Positions 45,978 to 56,297 of a stretch of 64,000 nucleotides of DNA are shown here, one piece after another (position 1 is the first letter of the stretch; each line of letters opens with the position of its first letter). This DNA is from Arion vulgaris (Eukaryota; Mollusca; Gastropoda; Stylommatophora; Arionidae). Made by a program: the position numbers and the translations under genes. The stretch is from contig CM036753.1 of NCBI GenBank assembly GCA_020796225.1, positions 1,922,001 to 1,986,000 on the forward strand, written 5' to 3'. The notes beneath the pieces were generated by a model. It made no database searches, had not been told where the DNA came from, and worked only from the letters and a program-made list of their open reading frames with translations.

Positions 45978-48900
45978 GAATGATGAAAGAGATCGGGTTT
46001 TCAAGATGGCGACCGAGTGTTGTATTTAGTGACGGCGCTCGTAAAATTCGGGATTTCTGTGCTAATTCTGTACATGGGATTAAAAATATTAGCACGGAGT
46101 GCACATATTCGATAGTCAAGACAGGATTACTGTGTTTTGTCGTTTTTATTTATATTCTAGGCGGGATGCTGACAGATCGAGTTTGCGCCGTCACACGCAT
46201 CGTCACCGCAATGTTTTGAAAACATCGATCCGCTGCCTTTGCGGAAAATTGTGTAGCAATCAAAGGCTATGGAATGCTAACCCGAAACAAATGCTTGCAG
46301 AAAACGGATGCACCAGGCCGTAAGGCGCATAACTGGGTGCAACGACCCCTCACAATGAGGAATGGGATAACGGATTCAACGGTCGTCGATCTGTCTCGGA
46401 GATTTAGCCACGCAGTAAGAATGTCGGACCTACCATCACGAGGGTGGCCAAAGCTAACTGCGGGAGATCACACAGGAGCAAAAGCAAGGAACAACAGAAA
46501 ATATTATAGATCAGGCCCCATCGGACACAATGAGACTCAACGTAATTTACTGGAACGCCGAGGGAATATACAACAAAAAGCAGGCCTTAGCAGTTAGACT
46601 CGCCAGTGAGAAAATAGACGTTGCGTGTATCCAGGAAACACACCTCAACCCCCAACACAGATTTTTTGTCCGAGGATATCAGGCATACAGACAAGACAGA
46701 GAAGGCCACAAGGAGGGAGTACTCATACTCGTGCGCAACCATATCCCCATGAAACAAATAGAAGTCAGCACAAATGGGGAAGCAGAAATCATCGGAATTG
46801 ACATCTTTGTAGACAAACAACAAATTCGAATCTACAATATATATTGCCCAAACGACAGAGCCCTTATGCTGGAAGCCATGACATTGACCAATGCAAACTG
46901 TCTAGTAGTGGGAGACTTTAACAGTCACCTGAAAGGTGGAATACCAAGACATCAACAACAAACTGTCTAGTAGTGGGAGACTTTAACAGTCACTCTGAAA
47001 GTGGGGATACCAAGACACCAACGCAAACTGTCTAGTAGTGGGAGACTTTAACAGTCACTCTGAAAGGTGGGGATACCAAGACACCAACGCAAGGAGTGAG
47101 GAGGTAGAAGAGTGGGAAATAAATAACAACCTACAACTCATGAACAGACCCGATGACCCACCAACCTTCTACTCAAGAAGATGGAAAAATACATCCACCC
47201 CAGACCTGGCCTTTGCTACTGGTGACATAGCCCACAAACTGGATCGAACTGTCATGAACCAGCTAGGAGACAGTGACCACAAACCTGTCAACCTCTCCTT
47301 GAACCTTAAATACTCCCCCCAAGTCCAAAAACCAATACCCAGGTGGAACTACAAAAGAGCTGACTGGATACAGTTTACGAAACTCAGCGACATCTACTGT
47401 GAGTCTATAAACACACACCAAAAAAAAGATAAAGAACATGACAGACCGGCTCAACACATCCATCTTGAGGGCAGCAAGAGAATCAATTCCTAGAGGTGCA
47501 AGAAGAGACTACCAACCTTATTGGTCAGAAGAGGTCCAAACTTTTGAGGAAGAATTGGGTCAGGCAAGAGAAAGAGCAGAAATTGAACAGACCATAGACA
47601 TCAACATAGCACTGAAGGCAGCCTCAGCTAAATATAGGAGAGCAGTTAAACAAGCTGCAAGACAGAGCTGGAGAGACAAGACTGAGAGTCTCAACTTGGA
47701 CAGAGATGAAAACAAGCTATGGAAACTATCGAAAGTCCTCAGTGACGAAAACACAAACCATCCTCCAATCGCCATAGAAATCAATAAAAAATTGCTAACA
47801 GGGAAAAGAGCTGCCAACATCTTTATTAAAAATTATGCAAGAGTGAGCCAGGTCAGCATATCCACAGAAAGACTAAATATGGCAATGGAAGAGAGGCAAT
47901 CCCTCGAGTACTCACCCACAGCACCAGAAGAACTTATGGTGTCTAATTTCACTATAGATGAGCTCGAAGAAGCACTTCAGTGTCTTAACCTTAAGAAGTC
48001 ACCAGGAAAGGATGGCATCACAAATGAGATGCTCATCAACTTAGGCCCAAAAGCAAAGAAAAAACTGCTAAAAATTATGAATGCAAACTGGAAAGTTGGG
48101 GAAATACCCAGTGAATGGAAAGAAGCAATCACAGTGCCCATTCTAAAACAAGGAAAAGACAGACTCGACCCAAGCAGTTACCGACCGATTAGCCTCCTTA
48201 GTTGTGTTGGTAAGGTAATGGAGAGACTTGTCAATAGAAGACTCATGTGGCACTTGGAGCAGAAACAACTAATACTACCACAACGGAGTGGATTTCGTCA
48301 GCACAGATCAACAGAAGACCAAGTAACATACATTGCTCAGGAAATTGAAGATGGTTTTCAAGAAAAAAACACACATTAACAGTATGGGTCGATATGGAGA
48401 AGGCTTTCGACAAGGTCTGGAGAGAGGGACTAAAAATCAAACTTCTCAAACTTGGAATTAGAGGACGCATGTATGGCTGGATATGTCACTATCTAAAAAA
48501 CAGAACAGCCAGAGTACAAGTCCAGGAAAAACTTAGCAGGAAGGCTATCGTGGAACAAGGTGTTCCCCAAGGAGGGTCCTGTCTCCACACTATTTCTTGT
48601 TTTTATGAATTACATTATGGAAGACATCCCTAACAGAGTGCATGGTGCAATCTACGCTGATGATCTGGCACTGTGGACACAAGAAGAATCGATAGCAGTA
48701 GCCACCACAAGGATGCAAGCTGCTCTTCAAAAGCTGGAAAAATGGACCAGTACCTGGCTACTCACCATAAATGAAAAGAAAACCACCTTCACAGTCTTCA
48801 GCCTCTCCAAGAAGAAACAAATGGTGAAACTTAAGATAAATAACCACCTACTCCCAATGGAGGAATGTCCAACATATCTGGGAATCACCATGGACAGCAG

Positions 48901-50356
48901 AATGACTTGGAAAACTCAGATAGACAAAGCTGGAAAAAGAGCAAAGCAGAGAATGAGGATTATGAATAAGTTAGCAGGCACCACCTGGGGTCAGATTGTG
49001 GGATCTTGAAAGGTTATATACAGGAAGAATCCGACCAGTACTCGAGTATGGCATAGCAGCCTGGGCTACAACCTCCAAGACACAATTTGCAAAGTTAAGC
49101 AGAGTTCAAAACCAGGCCTCACGGATCATCACTGGAGCCATGAAGTCTACCCCCATAGAAGTACTGGAAACTGTGACAGGGCTCCAGCCAATGGAGGACA
49201 GACGGGACATGAAGGTTCTTCAACAAGGAGAAAAATTCAAGAGACTGACGAACCATCAATGCACCCCGAATCAACAGCTACGGTAGGGGCAGATTCAAAA
49301 GAAGTAACTAAGTGGCAAACTCCAAAGAACTTGCTCACAAAGACGCAATATTGGCACTGGTTCAACCAAAACACATCCAACCAGCCAGCACCTCCCCTCC
49401 CTGGGCATGCAGTCTCCCAGAGCTCTCAGAAGAAATAAGTGGCATTGGCAAGAAAGGCACACAGACAGACCTGGAGAGAAGGCTCATTGCAGAAAAACAC
49501 ATAAATGAAAACTACCCAATGGACTCATGGACACATGCATACACGGATGGCTCTGCTACAGATGCCACCCACACTGGAGGAGGGGGAGTTGTCCTCAGGA
49601 AAAAAAATGGAGAAGAGCTAACCTTGGCTCTGGCCACTGGCAAGTTCTCAACCAATTTCAGGGCTGAGGTAGAGGCCCTCAGTGCAGCTGCAAAAATGGC
49701 ACTACAAAATATGAACCAAATACATGGAAAAATAGTGCTCTTGACTGACGCATTGTCTGCTATCTCAGCACTGAAATCTGAAAGGAACACAGAACTAAGT
49801 GATCTCAGGTCAACCTTAGCCCAGTTATCCCATGAATCGGAGAGGGTAGTAATCCAGTGGATACCTCACACTGCAAGATCAAGGGGAATGAAGATGCTGA
49901 CAGACTGGCTAAGAGGGAGCAGGAATGCCCCAAGAAAACAACCTGGTTAGCTATGAAGAAGCAAAACCATCGCCAAAGGGCACTACAGGGCAAAGTGGGA
50001 TAAAGAACACCCAAAACACAACAAGAATGATGGATATTACCAACTGTCCAGAAGGGACCAGACAGCTATACTTCGCCTTCGGACGGGTTACAACAGAATG
50101 AGACACCACCTGTACACCAAATTCAAGATAGGCACCAACGACCTGTGCCCCTGTGGCTTAGCAAGTATGACACAGAACATATCCTACAGAACTGCCCCCA
50201 GTATGCAGACCTGAGAAGAAAGAGGTGGCCCACTTACACCAGCGTCAAGACAAACTGTATGGCGTGGCTGATAATCTCAGGCAGACGGCTGCCTTTATTA
50301 GAGAATCCGAAATCCCAATCTAGTGAGAACGCAGAAGAAGAAAGAAGAATGATGAA
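45978..50356 (+). mobile_element. LINE A, near full-length I-like non-LTR retrotransposon
   Basis: Insertion 45988-50346 (4.36 kb) bounded by GAATGATGAA at 45978-45987 and 50347-50356. Order: 5' UTR with CAAGATGGCGACC; endonuclease from 46530 (YWNAEGIYNKK, CIQETHL, GDFNSH, SDHKPV); RT (LKKSPGKDGITNEML, RSGFRQHRSTEDQ, VDMEKAFDKVW, IYADDLALW near 48655); RNase H (HAYTDGSATDA near 49530, STNFRAEVEAL); C-terminal CPCGL...TEHILQNCPQY. No ORF1 recognised. The frame is broken by an endonuclease-region triplication and by frameshifts near 47490, 48375, 48585, 49005 and 49290. The 3' end is GAACGCAGAAGAAGAAAGAA. Confidence 0.93.
46898..47093 (+). repeat. Triplicated 66 bp segment inside LINE A endonuclease
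   Basis: Three tandem copies of a ~66 bp segment encoding CLVVGDFNSHSERWGYQD, including the catalytic GDFNSH. Copies one and two carry indels, so only the third is continuous with the downstream frame. Confidence 0.93.
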
Positions 50357-50797
50357 TGACAGCAAATAAACATTGCTAAATTGGCCTCAAGTGTAGATAT
50401 CTTATCATCTTTCTTTGCAACGAAACTTGTAAGAGAATCACTTTGACATGGACTAGCAAGTTTATGTTTCTTTGTTTCACAATGTCTTGCTAAAAGAAAA
50501 CTTAGCTAATATGTCATGTCTACAATACTTGCAATGAGTTTTAGATGAAACAGTTGGTACTTCAAGTAGCCACTTTGCAAAAGCAGGATCTTTTAACCAT
50601 TCCTTTCGAAATTTTTGCGAATACGTTGGTTTTGCTTTACTCATTGCTGAATGAGGAATTCTCTTTATGATTTGAACAGTCCTCCGTTGGTTTGGAAATG
50701 ATTATAGCACTTAAAACAGTCACTGATGAACTGAGAGCAAATACAGAAGCTGGTGGCAAGTCAACAAGATTGAACAAGGTACACCATTTGCTTGGTT
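50357..50797 (-). other. hAT 5' region (zinc-finger exon and upstream)
   Basis: Between LINE A and LINE B lies hAT sequence: the transposase N-terminal codons (to 50644) and about 150 bp of upstream hAT DNA. No separate gene. Confidence 0.7.
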
Positions 50798-50964
50798 GTT
50801 GTTGTTAGTTGGTGGGTTAAGCCTCTATTTGGCCGAGGCACGCCCCTTTCAACCTAAGACCTATGTCTTTTTGGTTATATCAGAGCGTATTGGCCTTTTT
50901 TCTTGGTGTGGCCTGGGACTTGTCCTGGTATGGACCTGTGTGTTGTTGTGTCGTGATCTGTGTT

Positions 50965-51355
50965 TGTCCTAAGGACATTGGGTCTTGTTCAGTGTGTGTC
51001 TCTATAGATGAACATTCGGGTTTGTTATGATTTATCCTAAAATGGACATTGAGGTCTTGTTCAGTGTTGGAATCACTAAAATGGACATTGGTCTTGTTCA
51101 GTGTGTGTCTAAAGGAATTGGGTCTTGTTCAGTGTTTGTCCTAAAAGGACAGTGGTCTTTTCAGTGTGTCTAAAAGGACATGGTGTCTTGTGTGTGTCCT
51201 AAATGGACATTGGTGTCTTGTTCGTGTTTGTCCCAAAAGGACATTGGGTCTTGTTCAGTGTTTGTCCTAAAAGGACATTGGGTCTTGTTCAGTGTTTGTC
51301 CTAAAAGGACAGTGGGTCTTGTTCAGTGTTGTCCTAAAAAGGACATTTGGTATGT
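50965..51355. repeat. Minisatellite in LINE B 3' UTR, ~34 bp unit x ~11
   Basis: About eleven irregular units containing GGACATTGGGTCTTGTTCAG and a variable GTGTTTGTCCTAAAA part. Confidence 0.88.
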
Positions 51356-52159
51356 GTTCTTGGCTGACTGGCTTTCTCATGTCGGGTGCTGGGGTGTCTG
51401 TGGAGGTCTACTGCCTAGGTGTGCCTGTTCTCTAGGTGGAATGTGGGTCACTTGTGTAGGACCTGGAAAAGGTATTTGGTGTTGTTTTGCGTTCTGGCAC
51501 TCTCACGTCTTCGGATGCTGGGCTGTCTGTAGTCAGGCTGGGGGTCTGTGGAGGTCTACATAATGGGTGAGCTCTAGTAATCGATGACAGTGTTAGGGAT
51601 AGACTAAGACCAGTGCTTCTATTCTAGCTATTTTTTGTTTGAACTACTTTAAACTATTATAAACTATTTTTATTTCGATGCTTAAACCCCCCTACCCCAA
51701 TACCCCCTTCCCCCAATCAGATCCCCATCCACCCCTATCCCCGCTAATCAAACCCCTAGTAACCCTCCCCCACCATTTTTGACCCATCCCCCTCTCTAAG
51801 TCTTTGTCTAGTTTCCCTAGTGTGGTATGGTCTGGCGCTGAGAATCACCCTGGTCCTGATAAGGACCGACCCCCAAGCTGTTTGTCCCTTGTATTGGTGG
51901 CGATGGAGAGCCTCTTGTGGTTTTCTTGTCCGTCTAACTTGTTCTGTACTGTGTGACCATCCGCAGGGTTTCTTGAGGGGCGTTGATCTGTGTTTGGCCC
52001 TGAAAAGGGCCTTTGTGTCTTGGGTGCGGCCCTGATAAGGGCATTTTATGTTGATCTTGGCGCAGCCCTGAAAAGGGCATTTGGTGTTGGTCTGATTTGT
52101 TTGCTGGTTTTAAGTAGTTGGTTTTTGTCTAACTTGCTTGCTGATTTTGCTCTCATGTT
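51356..52159 (-). other. LINE B 3' UTR, otherwise featureless
   Basis: G/T-rich on the plus strand with loose repeats of CCTGAAAAGGGC and a C-rich stretch near 51685-51790. No coding sequence recognised. Confidence 0.5.
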
Positions 52160-52494
52160 TTATATTTCATGCTTGGATCTTGTTATGTATTGTTTGACCA
52201 GCTGCAGTGTTTCTCGGGTGGCGTCATGTCCCAGCATATGCCCTATATGCCAATGTATATTTCTATCTTGAAAATGTTGCTCTAATTGTGTTCTGTGTTG
52301 CTGATATTTCTGGCAGTGTAATAAAAAGTGTTCTGTATACATGTAGTGTTTTCCTCATCGCAGTGCTCACATATAGGTTCCAGCAGGCTAAACATTTCCT
52401 TTCCCCAGTTTCAGACGTAGCAGTTTTCTGTTTACAGGGATTTTCATCTCATCCTGGATTTGGTTCTTACTTGCTGGGGTTTTCAGTAGGGCAT

Positions 52495-52722
52495 GGGCGA
52501 GTCTACCCTTTGTATGGGCGAGTCTACCCTTTGTATGGGCGAGTCTACCCTTTGTATGGGCGAGTCTACCCTTGTATGGGCGAGTCTACCCTTTGTATGG
52601 GCGAGTCTACCCTTTGTATGGGCGAGTCTACCCTTTGTATGGGCGAGTCTACCCTTTGTATGGGCGAGTCTACCCTTTGTATGGGCGAGTCTACCCTTTG
52701 TATGGGCGAGTCTACCCTTTGA
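52495..52722. repeat. 21 bp x 11 array inside LINE B coding region
   Basis: Eleven units of GGGCGAGTCTACCCTTTGT plus AT. On the minus strand this starts in frame with LINE B (NSSSKGRLAHTKGRLAHT), i.e. a seven-residue peptide repeat. One 20 bp unit then shifts the frame. The seed is the SSKGR stretch of LINE B. Confidence 0.95.
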
Positions 52723-53770
52723 GCTGGAGTTCCAGGCCTCTGCCCAGTCGTTGTTTATTATCTTGGTGATTATGCTCTTGATCTCCCCTGGGCCCAAACT
52801 CATCTTGATTTTCCTAGAGCTGCTTCTACCTTTATTTGCTTCTTTGTCTGCCTGTTCATTGCCTACTATGCCAACATGTGATGGAATCCACATGATGTTA
52901 ATGTGAAATCCCATATGGTGTAGTCTTGTGTGTGTATGTAGTATTGCTTCTACGATGTCCGGTCTTTGGCCATCATGATGGTTTAATATGGTCTGCACAG
53001 AGGATAGCGAGTCCGTGAGGACAGTGATCTTCGGGGGTATTCTGTGGCAATTTCCAGTGCTTTCAGAATAGCCGTTAGCTCTGCCGTGAATACTGATGTG
53101 TGTTTTGGCAGTCTATAGCATTGTTTTATTCCCCATTTGGGTATAACAATCCCCATACCCAGTTGTTCGTCCGTCCCCTTGGATCCATCTGTGAAGATCT
53201 GGACACCGTTTTCAGCCTGTTGTTTGATGTATTTGTTGGCGGTGGACTTTAGTTTCCATGGTTCTGTGCTTCCTTTTTTTCCCTTTGGTTGTTAAAAAAG
53301 TGTCTGTCTGAGGTGTGATGAGCTCCCATGGTGGGATTACTGCTGTATGCAGTTTTCTTTTGTTCACTACCTTCTTGAGGAGGGGTAATTGCGCCAGCTC
53401 AATTTGTGTTTTCCACCCAGCTGCTCTGTATTGTGCGATAGAGTCTTTTCTTGTCTACTGTCTTCTGTGTTGATATGCTGCGTGTGCTGGGTGTTTTGTG
53501 TTATTGCCCATCTTAGCCCAGTAGTTGAGCCTGAGTTCTTTTCTTCTTAGGCTAAGCGGGATAACACCTAGGACCACTTCTACGGCTTCAGAGGGAGATC
53601 CTTTAACGGCCCCTGCTATAGTGGCCAGAGCTCTGCTTTGGATTCTGTCTAGCTTGGCTTGGTTAGTTGGTGCCGTTGACTCGTACACAATACTAGCGTA
53701 GTCAATTTTCCCTCTGATAAAAGCCTTGTAGAAGGTAATCATTGTGTTGGTTGAGGTTCCCCATCCATTA

Positions 53771-54270
53771 CCCTTGATATATCGTAGCATGTTAAGCATA
53801 CCCCAACATCTACTTGATATATCGTAGCATGTTAAGCATGCCCCGACATCTATTGGTTTGGTTGGCAATGTGCTTATGCCATCTAAGACCTTGATATATC
53901 GTAGCATGTTAAGCATGCCCCGACATCTATTGGTTTGGTAGGCAATGTGCTTATGCCATCTAAGACCTTGATATATCGTAACATGTTAAGCATGCCCCGA
54001 CATCTATTGGTTTGGTAGGCAATGTGCTTATGCCATCTAAGACCTTGATATATCGTAGCATGTTAAGCATGCCCCGACATCTATTGGTTTGGTAGGCAAT
54101 GTGCTCATGCCATCTAAGACCTTGATATATCGTAGCATGTTAAGCATGCCCCGACATCTATCGGTTTGGTAAGCAATGTGCTTATGCCATCTAAGACCTT
54201 GATATATCTTAGCATGTTAAGCATGCCCCGACATCTATCGGTTTGGTAGGCAATGTGCTCATGCCACCTA
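53771..54270 (-). repeat. 77 bp x 6 array inside LINE B
   Basis: One ~41 bp partial and six 77 bp units starting CCTTGATATATCGTAGCATG. Each encodes on the minus strand HIAYQTDRCRGMLNMLRYIK, part of LINE B's post-RT region; the flanking WHEHIAYQT and MLRYIKGNGW show the single-copy context. Confidence 0.94.
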
Positions 54271-54681
54271 AGGCCTTGATCTAATATCATGCCTAGGAAC
54301 CTAGTGCTTGTGCTGAATTGTATGTTTTCACCATTAATTTTGATGTCCATTTTCTTCCTTAATGCCCCCGCTAAAGATCATCCCTACTGTTTTGGTTGTA
54401 TTAATTTTAAATCCCCACTTCCCCATCCATTTAGTTACTTTATCTAGCTGTCGTTGAACCCCCTTTGTTAAGTATTTTGTGTTTCTGCCCGTTTGCCATA
54501 TTGCTGCATCGTCTGCAAACTGGGAAAGACTTGTTTTCATGTCTGTAAATTCATCCCCAAGTCATTCACCATTATCGTAAATATTGTGGGTGATATTACA
54601 GATCCCTGGGGGATGCCATTTTCTTGTTCGTGTGTTGATGATGTTTCGTTGTTTATTGTGACTGTGTAATATCTGTCCTGC

Positions 54682-55028
54682 ATGAAGTTTTGTAGTGAAA
54701 CACGTACAAACAAAGTACTATAGTTTTACAAAATACATAAACAGTGACGATAAACAGCAACGTTTCGACCAACAAGGCCTTTATCAAGCAAACGAACAAA
54801 CAGGAGTGACAAATTAAAATGAAACACAAATGGACGACCAAATACCAACGTCCATTTGTGTTTCATTTTAATTTGTCACTCCTGTTTGTTCGTTTGCTTG
54901 ATAAACCTTGTTAGTCAAGCGTGCTGTTTATCGTCACTGTTTATGTATTTTTAAAACTATAGTACTTTGTACGTGTTTCACTATTTACAAGTTTTACTGC
55001 AGTCTTCCCCCTATTATGAAGTTTTGTA
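54682..55028. mobile_element. Palindromic Penelope-derived insertion with 13 bp TSD
   Basis: Insertion 54695-55015 bounded by ATGAAGTTTTGTA at 54682-54694 and 55016-55028, within LINE B RT codons (RAYRYIQNFMQDRYYTVT). It is an inverted repeat: left arm 54695-54846, right arm 54849-54983. Each arm is the Penelope-like 3' terminal sequence seen at 10590-10737. The left arm keeps the GGTCGAAACGTTGC motif; the right arm has lost it. Confidence 0.9.
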
Positions 55029-55380
55029 TGTATCTGTAAGCCCTTCCTGTTATGCCCATCTATCTGGTTTTATAGAGTGCCCCCTTTTCTCAGCATTCAT
55101 CATATGCTCTGGCCACATCCAGGAAAACAGCAAGAGTTTTTTCTTTCTTGTCGAACCCGACTTTTACCTCGTGTTCTAGTTTGATAAGCTGGTCTAGGGT
55201 GCTTCTTTTGCTTCTGAAGCCTGTTTGGGAAGGGCTGTACAGGTTGTGTTTGTTCATGTGAAATGTGATTCGTTTGTTGATAATTGTTTCTAATATTTTC
55301 CCTAGGTGTGATGTGAGTGATATAGGCCTGTATGAGTTGGTATCCCTCGGGTCTTTATCAGGCTTAAGTATTGCTTGGTT

Positions 55381-55490
55381 TGTTTGTTTAGTAGGGATTA
55401 AAGCCTCTTTAAGCCGAGGCACGCCCCTTTCAACCTAAGGCGAACCTTTTATTGGTTATATCAGAGCGTGTAGGCTAACAAACATGAAAA
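55381..55490 (-). mobile_element. Second LINE B 3' end, head-to-tail
   Basis: Repeats the LINE B 3' terminus found at 50798-50890 (GCCGAGGCACGCCCCTTTC, TTATATCAGAGCG) in the same orientation. It is a 3' UTR-only copy into whose junction the longer LINE B apparently inserted. Confidence 0.7.
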
Positions 55491-55796
55491 ATAAGAATTA
55501 ACTCCTTTCGGAGAATCCAAGCTACAGCTATACTCTAAGTCAAACGCGCGCGGACCTCTCAGAGAGTTGTTCTTACACTGAGAAATTCATTACCCGGATC
55601 TCGTTGTATAATAAATTTTCTGTGCTTGTTCGTCTTTTTTTGGTCGAGATTTTCTGATTCATATACCAAACTAAAAGAAGTGCTAAAAGTGCTAACTAAT
55701 TTTTTTCAGTGCTAGATTTGGTACAAGGTGCTAGATCTAAATTTGTAGTGCTAGATCTAGCACTAAAAGTGCTAAATTGGCAACACTGATCATAGT

Positions 55797-56297
55797 AGAG
55801 TGATAACACTTCAACGAGAATTTCCGAAAGGGTTTGGCATTTCATGTCTAGAGGGCGCTATGTATTCTTGGAAATCCCAATTGACAGAAATAAACGAACA
55901 GGATATAAGGAAGTGAAGCCCAAACACTCCATTTTATTTATCAATGTTTAGATTTAACTTGAACTTTAATTTTTTTAAAATAGCGATCATCTTTATGTTA
56001 CAACTGTCGAAACATATATATATATATATTTAGTTTAGTACAGTTTAAGTTTAGATATTTGACAATGATTTACAGATTTACCACTGTCCACTCTACTCAT
56101 TCGAAGTAACCTACAGTCACTGGACCGCTGGTGGTCAGTCAGTTGTTGGTGTGGTGCACTTCGCTAAGACTATACTGAGTACTGTACGCTAGTGTACACA
56201 TTGAGTACAGTCCGAGTTGACTTCGACTACTACAGTAACATTAGTAGTACTTAAGTTAGTTCAGTTGATGGTATAACTGTAGTGTAACTAAACAAAA
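55797..56297. other. LINE K remnant, then upstream region of a candidate gene
   Basis: 55797-55860 completes the LINE K fragment split by the hAT. From about 55860 to 56297 there is AT-rich DNA with an (AT)n run near 56015-56030 and short ACTAC/AGTAC repeats. It could hold the promoter and 5' UTR of the gene that follows, but no TATA box or initiator is convincing. Confidence 0.45.

Larger units (their letters stand above)
44090..50644 (-). pseudogene. hAT transposase, split by LINE and SINE insertions
   Basis: Minus-strand start near 50644 (MSKAKPTYSQKFRKEWLKD). A BED-type zinc finger follows: CKYC, then H..TKKH. The frame is cut at 50346 by a LINE and resumes below 45978 with VDLCKNTISDSEMVNKV. 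Catalytic core: LCLLLDESTDI with the first Asp (about 45800), AIGTDNAS with a frameshift (about 45600), then CVCHSIQLSVSHA (about 45500). A SINE splits the end; past it comes the dimerisation region with LPNSNAEVERLFSSMNVV (about 44240). Domain order is complete, but frameshifts and insertions make it non-functional. Confidence 0.9.
50788..55380 (-). mobile_element. LINE B, 5'-truncated RNase H-bearing LINE
   Basis: Insertion 50798-55370 between TTGCTTGGTT repeats (50788-50797, 55371-55380). Minus-strand order: RT from 55370 (AILKPDKDPRDTNSYRPIS, PSQTGFRSKRSTLDQL, QFADDAAIW near 54515), region with FLGMILDQGLRWHEHIA and KIDYASIVYES, RNase H (53000-53260, then IPSHVGIVGNEQADKEANKG near 52840), a C-terminal CEHC..TEHFLLHC motif near 52320, and a long 3' UTR. 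It carries a Penelope-derived insertion and three internal arrays. More diverged from LINEs A and C than they are from each other. Inactive. Confidence 0.85.
43845..55796 (-). mobile_element. hAT DNA transposon, 11.9 kb with nested insertions
   Basis: Element 43853-55788 with terminal inverted repeats CAGTGTTGCCAA and an exact 8 bp TSD ATCATAGT (43845-43852, 55789-55796), the TSD length typical of hAT. Both ends carry multiple AGTGCTAG subterminal repeats, as hAT transposase binding sites often do. The transposase is on the minus strand. Removing the nested SINE (44386-44658) and LINEs (45988-50346, 50798-55370 and a LINE 3' piece near 55381-55480) leaves about 2.6 kb, a normal size for an autonomous hAT. 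It is inserted in LINE K. Confidence 0.93.

Noticed and set aside
52483..52998. 171-codon frame as a novel protein with heptapeptide repeats
   Set aside because: The N-terminal half is LINE B RNase H (IPSHVGIVGNEQADKEAN) and the repeats are an internal minisatellite.
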